The notes under the pieces were generated by a model. It saw only the letters and a list, made by a program, of their open reading frames with translations. It was not told the DNA's origin and did no database searches. Made by a program: the position numbers and the translations under genes. This document shows, piece after piece, positions 44,301-55,995 of a stretch of 64,000 nucleotides of DNA (position 1 is its first letter; each line of letters opens with the position of its first letter). Source of the stretch: Vandiemenella viatica (lineage: Eukaryota; Arthropoda; Insecta; Orthoptera; Morabidae); the NCBI GenBank assembly GCA_031002005.1, contig CM061920.1:111466095-111530094 (forward strand), read 5' to 3'.

Positions 44301-46639
44301 ACCACACTGGCGGGTGATGACCTTATATACATACAATATTTTTTGTTAAAACTTTACTTTTTCGAGTCCGGAATTAAAAAATTTTTCAGCCCAGTACTGA
44401 AATATGTTAAATGCTTTTTGGTTGTGAGTCTGCCTGTCGTTGAGGTAAGGTGGCAGAATAATTTAAGCAGACCAGAAGGTGTTTTTGTTTAAAGTTAATG
44501 TCTCGTTTCAACATTTTTGTTGATAATGCTAAACCTACGAATTACTTTAATAACGTATGTCACCTAGTTTATTTTATAGCTTTCTGGTAATCTAAGGAAA
44601 TTGATGTATTAGAAAACTCTCAAAATTTTGAAAAGATCCAATTACTTCATACTTAGTATTTACAGTAAAGTCCACTAAGTGTTAAACAGGATTTTGTATT
44701 TTAGTTGAGTAAACCAACAATGGCGAATTCTCCTTTGAACTTGACAGAAAGTGATAATAAATTTTTTAAATCCTTTGCTATTCCAATTTGGAGTCTATTC
44801 CGGGGAACAACTTCTGTTTTTTTATATTGTTGGGCGAAAATACCTTTACTACAACGCTGTTCCACTTTTCCTTATAAATGCGTAATGTTCGATACGACTG
44901 TAGATCTTACAGCGGTGCTTTAAAATTTACTTCCAAAACGCCGATCACAAAAACTAGATGCTAACAGTCGAAAAAGAAAACGGAATCTTTACTTCCATTT
45001 AACAAATTATTATGAAAGTTGCAGATGCTAATGTTAGACATAGGTATTAAATGTTTCTAACATATATCCTGCAATTGTGTTAAGCACTAAGAGTTTTTCC
45101 GACAGAAAATTTGTGACAAAAGCGCAGAAGTAAAATCATCTTAGAACATATGGGCAATGCCGAAATTTTTTACCTATTCTCCGCTGGTAGTAAAGATGAA
45201 CTGACCTACGAATTGGTGAAATAACTGGACAGAAGGAGAAATTACGACCCTCTGACTGGCAGGCAGTGAGTTGTGTGCGAAAACAAAGGGCTATTGTCGG
45301 CCTGCATAGACGAGGTCAGTGCATGCTCGTGGCACGACGGAGCGTGATTTCGGCTACACCTAACTCTGTACGGCTTTCACACAACCACCGCCTAAATCCT
45401 CTCGTTCAGTACTTCAACTGAGACCAAATACAAATAAAACTCGATTGAATAGAGCTGAGATACCTTGGAACTATTATCACAAAAAATTTGTCTTGAATTG
45501 TTTTGTGATATTCTTTCAATCGGACATGCAAAGTGATTGTTCACGGGAGAAATGTGGAAGACGCTTGTGGTTCATGTTGGAACATCTTGCGAAGCCTATT
45601 GTGTTTCACAAGCTTGCGAGCGAAAATGACGATTTTGTAAAATCAGGGCTCCAGATTCACGTTTGAATAAAGTGCGGACTGTTGAATAATGTGTGTTGTA
45701 GTCTGTACCCACACATAATGGGCATGAGCATGCTTCCGTTATACAGCTAAGAAAATGGTTGATTTAATATAACAAAATTCGAAAGGATACTGAGTTCTGA
45801 GAACTGGACAAGGAGACAGACTCTGAAATGTGTGGAATAATTGTTCTACTACAGAAAATCTAGTATCGTCGTTGAAAATTACAGACAAGATTCCCATTTA
45901 GAGTGAAACTGATGTCAGACTCAGTGGTTAGTGAGACTGATCAAAAACTTTCTATTGGAGCTCTGGAACGCAGTTCAGCTTGACGGAGAGGATTCGTTAG
46001 CAACACTGCAGATTCTTGAGTGCAGTAGCTATCCCGCCATCGCTGTTATGCCCTTTGCATCCTCTCATACGACTTGGCTTTATACTTTGAGCAACTCTTC
46101 CCTGAGTTCTGCTCAAAAATCCCATAGAAAATAAAGTCTAATTTTATTTCAGTTTTCGGCGAAATCGCTGAAATAAACCTAATCACTCACAGGGACTTAC
46201 GCTATGACTAGAACAAAACTCCATTAGCTTGTTTTATCCGTTTTCTGTCTAGAACTAGTATACAATGGATGATTCCCACGGATGAAACACTGTTAACATT
46301 GGTTCATACAAACATCTGTTTCCTTGCAGGGCACAGTGGTGCTCAAAATTATTGAATAACCTTAACTGTGTACAACAGTGGTTGCTCCTTTTCTAACGCC
46401 AATGAATCATTATTCGCTTTGCCTTCGTCCATCATCATTCTCTAAACGTTTAAACTAGGGTCTTCTGTTTTGCTAGTGAATAAGAATCGGATGAAGGACT
46501 CGTTAGTAAAAGCAGCTGATGACCACGATACAGAGAACTTTTGTATGATGATACCAATCATGTTTTAGTGTGTAACTTTTGTTACGTTCCAATTAAATTT
46601 AATTGGAGCTCACGCTCATGTGGAAACTTCACTACACAC
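44301..46639. other. No recognisable gene
   Basis: Frames of 60-75 codons (for example 44705-44923 and 45445-45666, plus) show no domain. No element ends seen. Confidence 0.45.
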
Positions 46640-46984
46640 CCATTTCCGTCCTTCCCCCTTTCCTGTTCCCGCCTATTTTTGTCCTCTACAAATTTCAGCT
46701 TTAAATTCGTTTTTGGTAAATTAGTCACCATTTCTCTTAGTAATTCATTCCAATCCCTGACCCTCTTACCTACGAAAGAAAATCTTCCCACACGCTTGTG
46801 TATGAAAGCGAGTGCCAGCTTGTGGTCAGAGTCAGCTTTTCCCTTCCATGCACCTCTCGTAATTCGTAAACTAATATCTTTCCACGCCTCTTCATGCCTT
46901 GTATACTCCCATGGTTCTCTTCACCCTCCTCCTCTCTTCCACTGAATCCCATCCAGTTCCCTGACCATATCGGTCTCTCCAACA

Positions 46985-47233
46985 AGACCGAGCGTGGTGG
47001 GTGAACGGTTAACGTTCTGGCCTCGCATTCGGGAGGACGCGGGTTCGAATCCCCGTCCGGGCATCCAGATTTGGGTTTTCCATGGTTTCCCCAAATCACT
47101 CCAGGCGAATGCCGGGATGCTTCCTTCAAAAAGGCCATGGCCGAATTCCTTCCCATTCCTTGTCCCCAGTCCCATCCCACCTCTAATGACCTTAGCCGTC
47201 GACGAGGCGTAAATCCGTAAGGAAAAAAAAAAA
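46985..47233 (+). repeat. SINE-A copy near consensus
   Basis: Complete head ('GAGCGTGGTGGGTGAACGGT', 'GCGGGTTCGAATCCCC'), body and 'GTCGACGAGGCGTAAATCCG' tail with a short A-run. It lies inside the LINE copy, but no target duplication is evident and LINE sequence is missing at the site. Large antisense and sense frames here (up to 172 codons) are produced by the SINE, not by a gene. Confidence 0.88.
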
Positions 47234-48169
47234 GTGAGGGATTTTGAAACCTGTGCAATGTGAGATGCCAGGGTGAGTTTGTTATCAAATGTTACGTCAA
47301 GGTATTAGCATTTCAAGTCTTCAACAAGCAATTCTTTCCCCTCCTAATAATCATAATCAATCCATAGTTTTTTTATCTGTGTACCAGATAAGCTGACTCT
47401 TCTTTGATTTATCTTCATCCCATGTTGACTTACCCCACTAGATACCCTGTTCAGATCGCCTGCAGCTGTTCACATTCTTCTCCCGTTTTGATCCTGTTAT
47501 ATAGCGTTATTTCATCTACAAACAATTTCTGATAGTAAACCATCAACACAATCAGTGATTGGAATAACGGAAAGAAATGGTCCCACTACACTACCCTGTG
47601 GCACTCTCGCTTTCACTTCTTGTGATACTGTATTTCCTACCCTAGGTTTTTGCTTTCTACATTTTAAGAATTCTTCTACTCAACAAATCACTTTTCATGC
47701 ACTCTAAAGTTTTTACCACATTTACCACCATTTTAGGGTTCACTCTGTTAAAAACCTTTTAAAGATTTAGTGACACATTATCAATTTGGCCTCCCTTTGT
47801 CCATATCATCCGAAATATTTTGCATATAGCCTACTAATAATAACCTGGCCCAAAGCAATGTTGGGTACTTGAAAACCACTTACATTTCTCGTATATATAT
47901 ATATATATCTGATGTAGTTGCATATCAATCTATCAATTTACCTACCACTGATGTCAATCTGGTTAACCTATAATTTTCGACCGTATTTGTCACCCCTTCT
48001 TTATGTTCCGGTACTACTATCGTATTTTTCTAGTCCTCTGGTAAGCAGCAAGTATCCAGACTCAATTAAAATACTGTTTCAAAATTAAGTACAATGCTAT
48101 CTTTAAAGCATCCCTAATAATATTATCTATACCAGCCCCTTTTGTTTTTTCAGCTTTCTTAGTTCCTTC

Positions 48170-48408
48170 TCTTTTTATGCTTAAGGCTTACGCCTCGTCG
48201 ACGTCGAGGTCATTAGAGGTGGAAAAGTACTGGGGGCAAGGTACGGGTAGGAATTCGGCCATGGGCTTTTGAATGAAGCGTCCAGGCATTCACCTTGAGT
48301 GAATTGGGAAACCATGGAAAACCCATATCTGAATTCCCGGACGGGGATTCAAACACACGTCCTCCCGAATGAGAGGCCAGAGTGTTACCACTCACCCGCC
48401 ATACACGG
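48170..48408 (-). repeat. SINE-A copy with 10-bp target duplication in the LINE
   Basis: TAGTTCCTTC at 48160-48169 and 48409-48418 is an exact duplication, and LINE sequence continues on both sides (compare TTCCTTCATAATTTGCTGGG at 21051). The head 'GGGGATTCAAAC' has lost a canonical box B base. Full length. Confidence 0.92.
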
Positions 48409-48640
48409 TAGTTCCTTCATGATATCCTCAGGATGATTTTTTTTTTTTTTTTTTTGTCTGCTTATTTCCAATTGTGTCGATGAGCATGTTCTCCGATTTA
48501 CAATATCCCATTCTTGAATCATTGTTACTAAGGGTTTCGCTTTAAAACTCTGCCTTTTTCAAATCGTCAGCATCTTCTTCTCCATTCTTATCTATAATTG
48601 TTTCAACGTTTTCCATAGCCTTGTTATGTCTCTTGTAGTG

Positions 48641-50689
48641 GGTCGGCTTGCCACATCAGTCTAACCAGCGACTACTGCACAATTCCTAAGGGTGCTGAGG
48701 TCTCAGGAATGTGGTAGCAGGAGGACACACTCGATCAGCACAGTGTAATCCTTACTGCAGGTGTTCCTAGGCGTCTATTGCTGAACCGTTACTTCTTGCT
48801 TGATGAAGTGGAAAAGAAAGCAGTAAAAGTGAGAAATTATCACGTATCCAGCATTTCTATAACGAAAAAATCAATCAGATAATTTTTAATGTTTTGTTTA
48901 CTGCAAGGATACAGGACGTAATAATTAGAGAAAAGGTATCTTCGTGAACTAGAGATGATCAGAAACTAGTAAATTTTAAATTTCCCACAATTTGCTGAAA
49001 AATTTAGGTTAATGAAGAGAAGCGTTACAAAATCATACAAACAATATCCCATTTGCAGTGTTAATAGTAAATAGTGGCACATGAGATTTAGTTCTATGGT
49101 AAATATCAGTTTATTGTGGACAAAATAGATCAGACAACAATTACGCCACTTTCATTACTTTTTTATTTATTATGGTCTTTGCTAAACACACAATTGTAGT
49201 TCTAGTTCATCGGTTATTTTTATAACTTACAAATTATTCTGATCTTATATCAATTAATTTTTACAAATGACGTGTAACAATGCTCGGTTGCTGGAAAAGC
49301 CACGAGCTTCACAGAGTCCGGGTTATTTTGTTCCTAACGAGATGGGAATCATAAGCGTAATATTAGCGAAACGTCATGATATTTAACAGCAGTAGTTTCG
49401 GGATCGGAGCGGCCATATTGACTTCGAACTCGGATTGTAACAAAATCAAATCATTAGAAGACATTGAAACGTAAAATAAACTGATACCCGCGTCTTTCCG
49501 TACTACGAGTATTATAAATCTGGCCAGCTGAGTTTTATGGACTTCGGAGGGAAGCACCCCTCATTGGTAAAACACATTCAGAGATTCCTTGCTCTCTGTT
49601 AATAATCATACATGCCTGCTGCTATCTCGCTGGTATTAAATTAAGAGGGTCGCTGTTTTGGAAATGGACTGTTATAATTAAGTGTTGAGTTTTCTTGTAA
49701 CGTCTGTCAGTAGGAAGGAAATGTGTGTTCTAACTGGCGGGTCATAAATACTTGGATCCATGGTACCTATTTTAACCAGCCATTCCATAAAAACTTCCCC
49801 TACCACCTGCACAATTTGTTTTAAATTACTGAATTTATTGTGAAATGGTATTTCCTTTTATGCCATCAAAAATAAATTCCTTTAAAATAAAATCGTATAA
49901 AACCTTTTTTTTTTTCACTGTACTTAACAAGTCAAGCTGTGTTCTTTTTTCTATCCACTATTTACACCTCAATCTCTTTTTCAAGATAAATACAAAGATT
50001 ATCATCTTTAAAATTGTAGAGAATTGGAGTGTCCAGTTCCTTTCCTCAGTCTATGTGCCTTTGGTATGTATAAATGCCTGCTACTGCGTATATTGTTTAG
50101 TATATTCTGTATGAGAATGGTGAATGATATCTCTCTACACAGTTTGATGTATTTCCGTCATCACTTCCTTGTCCTTAGTATATCCGACAAAATAAAAATT
50201 TTCCAAATCTTAGACTCGGTCAAACCAACCTGAAACCAAGGGAAAGCACGTTACTGTGCTGCAGGTTACCACAGCTGCGAACTGCGAGTTTTATAAGACA
50301 CTATTTTTGCTAGCTATTTAACTTCCCTTATGATAGATGGGAAATGAAATTAGTCTAACACTCTAATGTTCCATTTTTCAGAGTGAAGAGACATTTAACT
50401 ATGTCTGTGGTTGAATCTCTGTTAATTACAACACAGCTCGCTTTGATCGTTATTAATAAATATTTTATGTACGATAACTACAAGTCCACTCTCGTTTCGC
50501 TGAGTACAATGTTTGAAAATACTTCCCAAATATTCAACTACCAATCCCTCAATTCTGCCAACTAAGGACCAGTGCCCTGTGTTGTACAGGTGGCAAGTGT
50601 GAATCACCAGGGGTGACCTGTGTCCTGCAAGAAGTCAAACGAGTTTGTCAGACCCGGTGTAACCTAGAGGAGGAATATCTGTATTGCCA
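48641..50689. other. No recognisable gene
   Basis: AT-rich; frames up to 89 codons, hydrophobic, without domains. No element ends recognised. Confidence 0.45.
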
Positions 50690-51149
50690 TCTGCCTGCGA
50701 AACGTTTAATTTATTGTGTTCTGTTTGACAAATGTATTTTTTGTTGGTGAAATGTATCGTTTATGAGGCGGAGTGTGGGGGTAATCCGGGGGTGGATCCA
50801 GGATTTGGCTTTGGGAGGTGCTAGGATTTTGGTTTTGAGGGGGCTTGACTTGGGCGAGGGTAGGCTTTATTGGAGGGAGGGGAGGGGGGGGGGATCGACG
50901 GCAGAAAATCTCATCTCAACATTGCCGCTCTTATGAGAAAAATAGAGCTTAGAATAATTACGATGTCGTCGGGGGTGACCTAGATGCTTTTGGGGGGGGG
51001 GGCTTGAGTCCTTTAGTCCTCCCCCCCCTGGATCCACCTCTGGGGTCGTCCCAGAATTCGTCTAGGTAACTGCAGGAAAGCGCTTGAAACCCGCAATCAG
51101 CAAGGTCGGTACACGGTTCCAGGTCCCGCTGTACCTGTGCGGTGCGCCA
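50690..51149 (-). repeat. SINE-B copy split by a hAT-like MITE
   Basis: Minus strand. Right part 51051-51149: 'GGGACCTGGAACCGTGTACC', 'TTGCTGATTGCGGGTTTC', 'CCTAGACGAATTCTGG'. Left part 50690-50778: 'CTCCGCCTCATAAACGATAC', 'ATTTCACCAACAAAAAATAC', 'GGCAGATGGCAATA'. The two halves join in the order of intact copies once 50787-51042 is removed. Confidence 0.7.
50787..51042. mobile_element. hAT-like MITE inserted in SINE-B
   Basis: Terminal words CGGGGGTGGATCC (50787) and, inward from 51042, CAGAGGTGGATCC match at 11 of 13. Flanks GGGTAATC (50779-50786) and GGGTCGTC (51043-51050) match at 6 of 8, fitting an 8-bp target duplication. G-rich, non-coding, 256 bp. Confidence 0.65.
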
Positions 51150-51152
51150 TAA

Positions 51153-51654
51153 GGGGCCATCCACAAATTACGTCACATGAATCTCATGATTTTTGGACCC
51201 CCAATGTCACAGGTTGTTACATTTGTGGGACCCCCTCCCCTGGTGTGACGTCACATATTTTGCAATTTTAAATTTATAAATTAAAACAGCACTTCCAAAA
51301 TGTATTTCTAGTTAAAAAATCATATCAACAATAAATCAAACATTTCAGAAAATAAAAAAATCGAATTAATGATACAAAATTGAGTCATCATGTGTCCATG
51401 GATTTTGAACCCATTTCTTCATACTGTTTATTATTGGCATAATAGTCACTTCAGTCTTGATTTCGATAGTGTTGGGAACATTCGATGTGTCAACATCATC
51501 TTCATCTTCCGCCACGAGCCAAAAAGTGATACAAAATTATGCATGTGATGTCACAAAGTTTATGACACGTCCCCTCCCCCCTTGTCACACGATGTCACAC
51601 TTTTCTGACCCCCTCCTTCCCCCTCAAGATGTGACGTAATTTATGGTTGCCCCC
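51153..51654. mobile_element. PIF-type MITE with TAA target duplication
   Basis: Ends GGGGCCATCCACAAATTACG (51153) and, inward from 51654, GGGGGCAACCATAAATTACG. TAA stands at 51150-51152 and 51655-51657. Subterminal 'TGTGACGTCACATATTTTGC' and 'GTCACACGATGTCACAC' words are palindrome-rich. Same terminal type as 24690 and 62652 but a different interior. The 3-bp TWA duplication suggests PIF/Harbinger. No coding capacity. Confidence 0.75.
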
Positions 51655-51657
51655 TAA

Positions 51658-52334
51658 CGAGCGCAATATTAACTCGCAATGTCTGTTTTTTGATACAAAA
51701 TCGGCAACAAAAGAATTACCTCAAGATTTTAGTCATCATTATAATTGAAGTATGTAGCCAGACGACATTTTCTGAATTCTTTGCACGTCTAGTCTTCCTC
51801 TTCAGTTTCTTCCTTCAACAGCCCTCTCGACTAACAAATAAAACAATAACACTCGTCTTAAAATATGACACGACACTCTATCTCGTTTATCTGTGAAAAT
51901 ATTCAATAAATTCTATTCCTCATTCATATTTTTAGAACATATTCATTTAGTGTTTTATATAGCCATTTCATTCCAATGTTTTAGTTTTCGATTTCTACGG
52001 TATTCCTACTGTATTAGCATCTTTATAGAGCTCTGCTCTGTACATACGGGTTTTTTTAAGAGTTCTATCTGTATAATAAGTCAATTTTTAATTCTTAAAA
52101 GATTTTATTTGCAAACAAGGCTCCTTTCGGTAGAGCTCATTTGTTTTTGAAATCGTTCTGAGTTGGTAATACCAGCGATAATAGCAGCGACGTGCTTTAA
52201 AACCAGCTTACAAGGTTACTTTTAACGAAGATCTCTTTGTCACCTTTCAGTAAGTGTAATATACTTCCCATACACCAACGATCTTATTAATTGACAGTTC
52301 TATACCTTACAACTATTACTTTGACCTGTAAACT
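51658..52334. other. No recognisable gene
   Basis: AT-rich; frames without domains. Confidence 0.45.
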
Positions 52335-52346
52335 AACGAACAGCAA

Positions 52347-52643
52347 AGCCTCGTGCGGTCGTAATGATCTGGTGACAGGGTTTTTATTGGCTGCTCATTC
52401 CACCTTGACGTAGGCACCTAATCTAACCCGGTAATCCTCCCCGGGTATAAGAGACCTATATTTTAACGTAGATTACGAACTACAGAAGTGAGTGTTCTGG
52501 CGTACTTCACATTACACGGCAAGCTGTGCCAAAGGTAAACGTCGGGTTAAGGACCTTTGACAATCCCGCCGTGATAGGGATTCGAAACAGGGACCTTTCA
52601 AGCTCCAATCAGACGCCTTAAACATTGAGCCATGAGATCGCTC
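52347..52643 (-). repeat. SINE-C copy with ~12-bp target duplication
   Basis: AACGAACAGCAA at 52335-52346 and AACGAACAGTAA at 52644-52655 flank it. On the minus strand: 'CATGGCTCAATGTTTAAGGC' (box A), 'GTTTCGAATCCC' (box B), 'CCCGACGTTTACCTTTGGCA', 'CAGCTTGCCGTGTAATGTGA' and a short 3' part ending 'CATTACGACCGCACGAGGC'. This is the short-tailed form of SINE-C. Confidence 0.85.
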
Positions 52644-52655
52644 AACGAACAGTAA

Positions 52656-53494
52656 TAAAATCTCTTTCTCCACCCTCTTTCCTTCGACTGTTCCCTCCAC
52701 TAATAAATTAGCCAACCCCGCATGACTATTACCATACAGTTACAGAAATAAATTAACTTCTGTTCCCACAACCTCGTCACATTTTTCTTTGTACTCATTG
52801 TGTGCAGGAAATTTGAAAGACTCTGTGTAACGCAGTATGTTTCAGTGAAACCTGCACTCCAACTAACAAAATAAACACAAAGAGAGTTTTGATTTAAAAG
52901 TTGTAACTCAAATTCCGTCGCTTTAATAGGTTAACTTGAAATGTCTGATAGCCCTTGTATTGAAAACCTCCGCTTATGTCGAGAGGGCTTATGGCGTGAG
53001 GACGGTAATACGATCCCTTGAGGAAGCCTGACATCACCCACCAACTGACTCCACAGCCCTTCTACAAACACTGCTGCCCAGCAAACGCTCTCAACATTTT
53101 AGATGTACCCAGTGCTAGTGCATCTCTGAGGACATACGTCTTACAACCTACATGCTCAGTTATGATCTTCGAATTCTTCAGCCTTCTTATATAGCCCTTC
53201 ATTTCCATTGCAACTTCTATCCACAAATTACTTCATTCCAGCTGCGTCAAAATGTAACCGAGTGTCCCACGTCTTTTTTTGTACTAAATTACTCAGAAAT
53301 CCCAAGGTATGTTATCCACTGTCGCATTTTATCAAGCAATTAAATTTTCATTATAAAACTTTTCAAATGCTTCTCTTTCTTTTTTTTCTTCTTTCCTTGC
53401 TGTCGCTGCCCTGTGTTTCATGTTGCATAATGTTATACAAAAGTACACCCCAGCGAGGATCAGTGCGCCGAGGCGCCGCACACCATATCCAGCC
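52656..53494. other. No recognisable gene
   Basis: Nothing recognised. Confidence 0.45.
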
Positions 53495-53690
53495 CAGCCC
53501 TCCGCGTACAGGCTACCTGACTGCGGCTTTCAGGTGGTTTTCCGCTGCAATCAAAGCGAAGGCCTGGACGGTCTCCAATCACTGCCTGATAAACTACACA
53601 TTTCACAAACAAAATACACACTTATCACAGGCTGAACATAGTTACAGGTTTCCCAAACAGATGGCAACACTTGCAGTCCCCCACTAGTAC
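53495..53690 (+). repeat. SINE-B copy
   Basis: 'CTCCGCGTACAGGCTACCTG', 'TGCGGCTTTCAGGTGGTTTT', 'ATAAACTACACATTTCACAA' and 'CAGATGGCAACACTTGC' in order. The overlapping 159-codon frame (53208-53687) is a product of the repeat and its flank. Confidence 0.7.
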
Positions 53691-54354
53691 TTATTGAGAC
53701 CTCGCAGTATACATAAAATGCTTGCCGTCAGCAGAGGCAAACGACCGTAAAACCATAGCTCTAAATTTGACCGATGGTAATGACGAGTAAAACTCACTGA
53801 AGCCAGCTGACCCTACAATATTGGGAAAAGGTGGTGAATAAGAAAAATCTTACACAAAAGTACAAGTTTTCCTAAAGAATGCCAAAAAACATGATATGGT
53901 ATATAGGAGCTACATATCTGGCTAAAAGAAAGTATTGCTCTTAACATTCTGAGGCATCTATGTTAATATCCGTTTTTGACATCTATGCAAGTAATCCAAC
54001 TTTATTCCTATCTTGAAAAAATTAGTAAAATTGTAGAGAATAGGTCATGTAGAAGGTAGCATGGGAAGAAAATGTGGATACATTGATTGGCTGTATATGA
54101 TCGACCCGTCTTCACTATAATTTGAAGTCATGTGTAATCATAATTCATTAAGTAAGAAATTCAACAAGTTGCAATTTATTCATTTAAAAGGTGAAACACT
54201 GAAACAGTGACTCAACTAAAGCTTCGTTACTGGCTAATTTCTGGTTATTTTCCCTACTCTACGTGGTCATCACCTATTTAAATTCCGTTGTCAATCTTTT
54301 TGCGTCTCTATTAAGATATGTGCCTATTCGATCATTGCTGACACTACAACATAA

Positions 54355-54470
54355 CCACTAACACCTGAATGGTATAGTAAGTGATGCTACCGAAGTTATG
54401 TAACACAACATAACGGACCACTAACATCTGCACGGAACTAGTAAGTGATGCTACTGAAGTTATGTAACAC
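54355..54470. repeat. Two-copy tandem duplication, ~60-bp unit
   Basis: 54355-54417 and 54418-54470 share CCACTAACA.CTG, 'AGTAAGTGATGCTAC.GAAGT' and 'TATGTAACAC'. A few substitutions separate them. Confidence 0.65.
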
Positions 54471-54572
54471 TCTTCCAACTCCTCCGATTGTGTTTCGTCA
54501 AATGTATCTCTCTTGGCGAAATATTCAACTCATATTCATGTCCACTTTTTCAGGTAATTTCACCATACTGTT

Positions 54573-54878
54573 AGCGGTCTGGTGGCTCAGTGGTTAAACA
54601 TCTGACTGGAAATCGAAAGGTGCCCCAGTTCGAATCCCTGTCTCGGCGGGAATTTTCAAATGGCCCTTAACCCGACCTTCACCTCTGGCACAGCTTGCTG
54701 TGTAAAGTGAAGTACACCAGAACGCTTCCGTGGTTCGGATTCCACGTTAAACTGTAGGTCTCCTGTATCCGGCAGGATTGTCGGGTTAGGTTAAGGCGGA
54801 CTACGATAGCGGCGGAATGCGCAGCAAATAAAAACTCTATCTCCAGGTCATTACGACCACACGGAATTATTATATATT
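54573..54878 (+). repeat. SINE-C copy with 11-bp target duplication
   Basis: ACCATACTGTT at 54562-54572 and 54879-54889 is exact. Head 'CTGGTGGCTCAGTGGTTAA' is a near-canonical box A, and 'CAGTTCGAATCCC' is box B. The middle has 'CACCTCTGGCACAGCTTGCT' and the 3' end 'GGTCATTACGACCACACGGA'. Reference copy for the short form of SINE-C. Confidence 0.92.
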
Positions 54879-54889
54879 ACCATACTGTT

Positions 54890-55379
54890 GTGTTTAATCG
54901 AAACATTGCATTTAGGACCAATGTATTTCAGTTCACTTCAAGTGGAATGACAGGGTAACTACCTAAAATTGTCGATTTGATTGGATGGTTAGGAGAGCTG
55001 TTTCGTGTTCAACTTGTCCTACGGTGATGCCTGCATACGGTTTAGAGCAGTAGTGGCCAACCTTTTCAGCTACCGGGCCAAATTTTAGAAATAAAATATC
55101 CCATAGGGCCGCACGTTCTATTTTCATGGAAAAAATATTTAAACATTTTTAAGAAGGAAAAACACTATAAATGAAAGATACATTTCTAACGAAACATTAG
55201 AAATATGATTATTTTAATGCGACGTTTATCTTTCTTTGGAAGAACTAAGTGTATCAATGTTGATGCCGAAAGGAGTGGTGGCTACTCGCAATTAGTTCTC
55301 CAAATGAAAATCAGTGATTCGTTTCGACTGTCCACCTTCGCTAGATCAAGCGAATGATGATATTGGTTAAATTGTTTTG
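54890..55379. other. Possible hAT-like end, otherwise unassigned
   Basis: 'CAGTAGTGGCCAACCTTTTC' at about 55048 resembles the hAT terminus at 32243 and is followed by 'CGGGCC' and 'AGGGCCGCAC'. I found no matching right end or duplication. Confidence 0.35.
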
Positions 55380-55995
55380 TAATGTTTTACATGGCCGTTG
55401 AAAGTTGAAGTTTCCGTATATGGTGATCCAGCTCTGCGGGCCGAATGCTGACATACGGCGGACCACGGGTTGACCATACCTGGTGTAGAGTCCAGAGAGA
55501 ACGCAATCGGCCAGACCAAATTGTTGAGCAGCATAGCAGGCAAACACCAAGTGCGATGGTTTGGAGAGCCGTTGGCAACAACATGCGATCTCGCGTCCTG
55601 AATATTGAGTAGAATGTAAACAACAACCGTTATATCCAAGAGGTTTTAGAGCCCAGGGACTGCCCCTTTTTCAGGCAGCTCCACAAATACCGTATATCAG
55701 CAGGGAAATGCCCTGCCATACTTGGCGAAAAGTGAGCAAGCCTTCTTCGAAGTACAAAGAGTACAACTGCTTCCCCGCCCTGCACGTTCGCCTGACATGT
55801 CTGGGATATGGTTAGTTGGTAACTTGTTCGTTCTGGTCTTCCTGCAGCCACTGTCGATGCTTTGTGGACGCGCCTATCAACCAGCGAGGAAATGTTTTCT
55901 TCAGCAGCATATCCAAGCTCTCTTTGATTCCAAGCAACGACGTATAGAGGCTCTGATTGCCGCTTCGTCCTTATTGAATTCTCACGTTCCAAGTG
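55380..55995 (+). pseudogene. Tc1-like transposase, inactive
   Basis: Plus strand, several shifts. Blocks in order: 'SAMVWRAVGNN' (about 55550), 'NNRYIQEVLEP' (55625), 'QQGNALPYLAKSEQAFF' (55696-55750), 'VQLLPRPARSPDMSG' (55765-55810), 'LWTRL' (55860), and 'LFDSKQRRIEALIAA' (55920-55960). These match the C-terminal half of Tc1-like transposases. The second catalytic Asp, normally in QQDNA, is Gly here, and the SPIEH block with the third acid is lost. Termini were not found. Confidence 0.8.

Larger units (their letters stand above)
46640..48640 (-). mobile_element. Second copy of the 19.6-kb LINE, with two SINE-A insertions
   Basis: Collinear with 19670-21200 on the same strand. 'WNELLREMVTN' near 46760 is followed by the 'AYTS WHS' type block. 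The 'ATCTGTGTACCAGATAAGCT' stretch (47378) equals 20331. The catalytic region near 47520 reads FVDE, where copy 1 has FADD. 'CGACCGTATTTGTCACC' (47979) corresponds to the YRPI region of copy 1. SINE-A copies sit at 46985-47233 and 48170-48408. About 160-170 bp present in copy 1 (20000-20170) is missing at the first SINE site. Inactive. Confidence 0.8.

Noticed and set aside
46770..47288. 172-codon minus frame
   Set aside because: It is antisense to the SINE-A at 46985-47233 plus LINE flank. The same peptide ('SGCPDGDSNPRPPECEARTL') recurs at every minus-frame SINE-A copy.
55048..55120. Complete hAT element
   Set aside because: Only a left-end-like word was found. No matching right end or 8-bp duplication.
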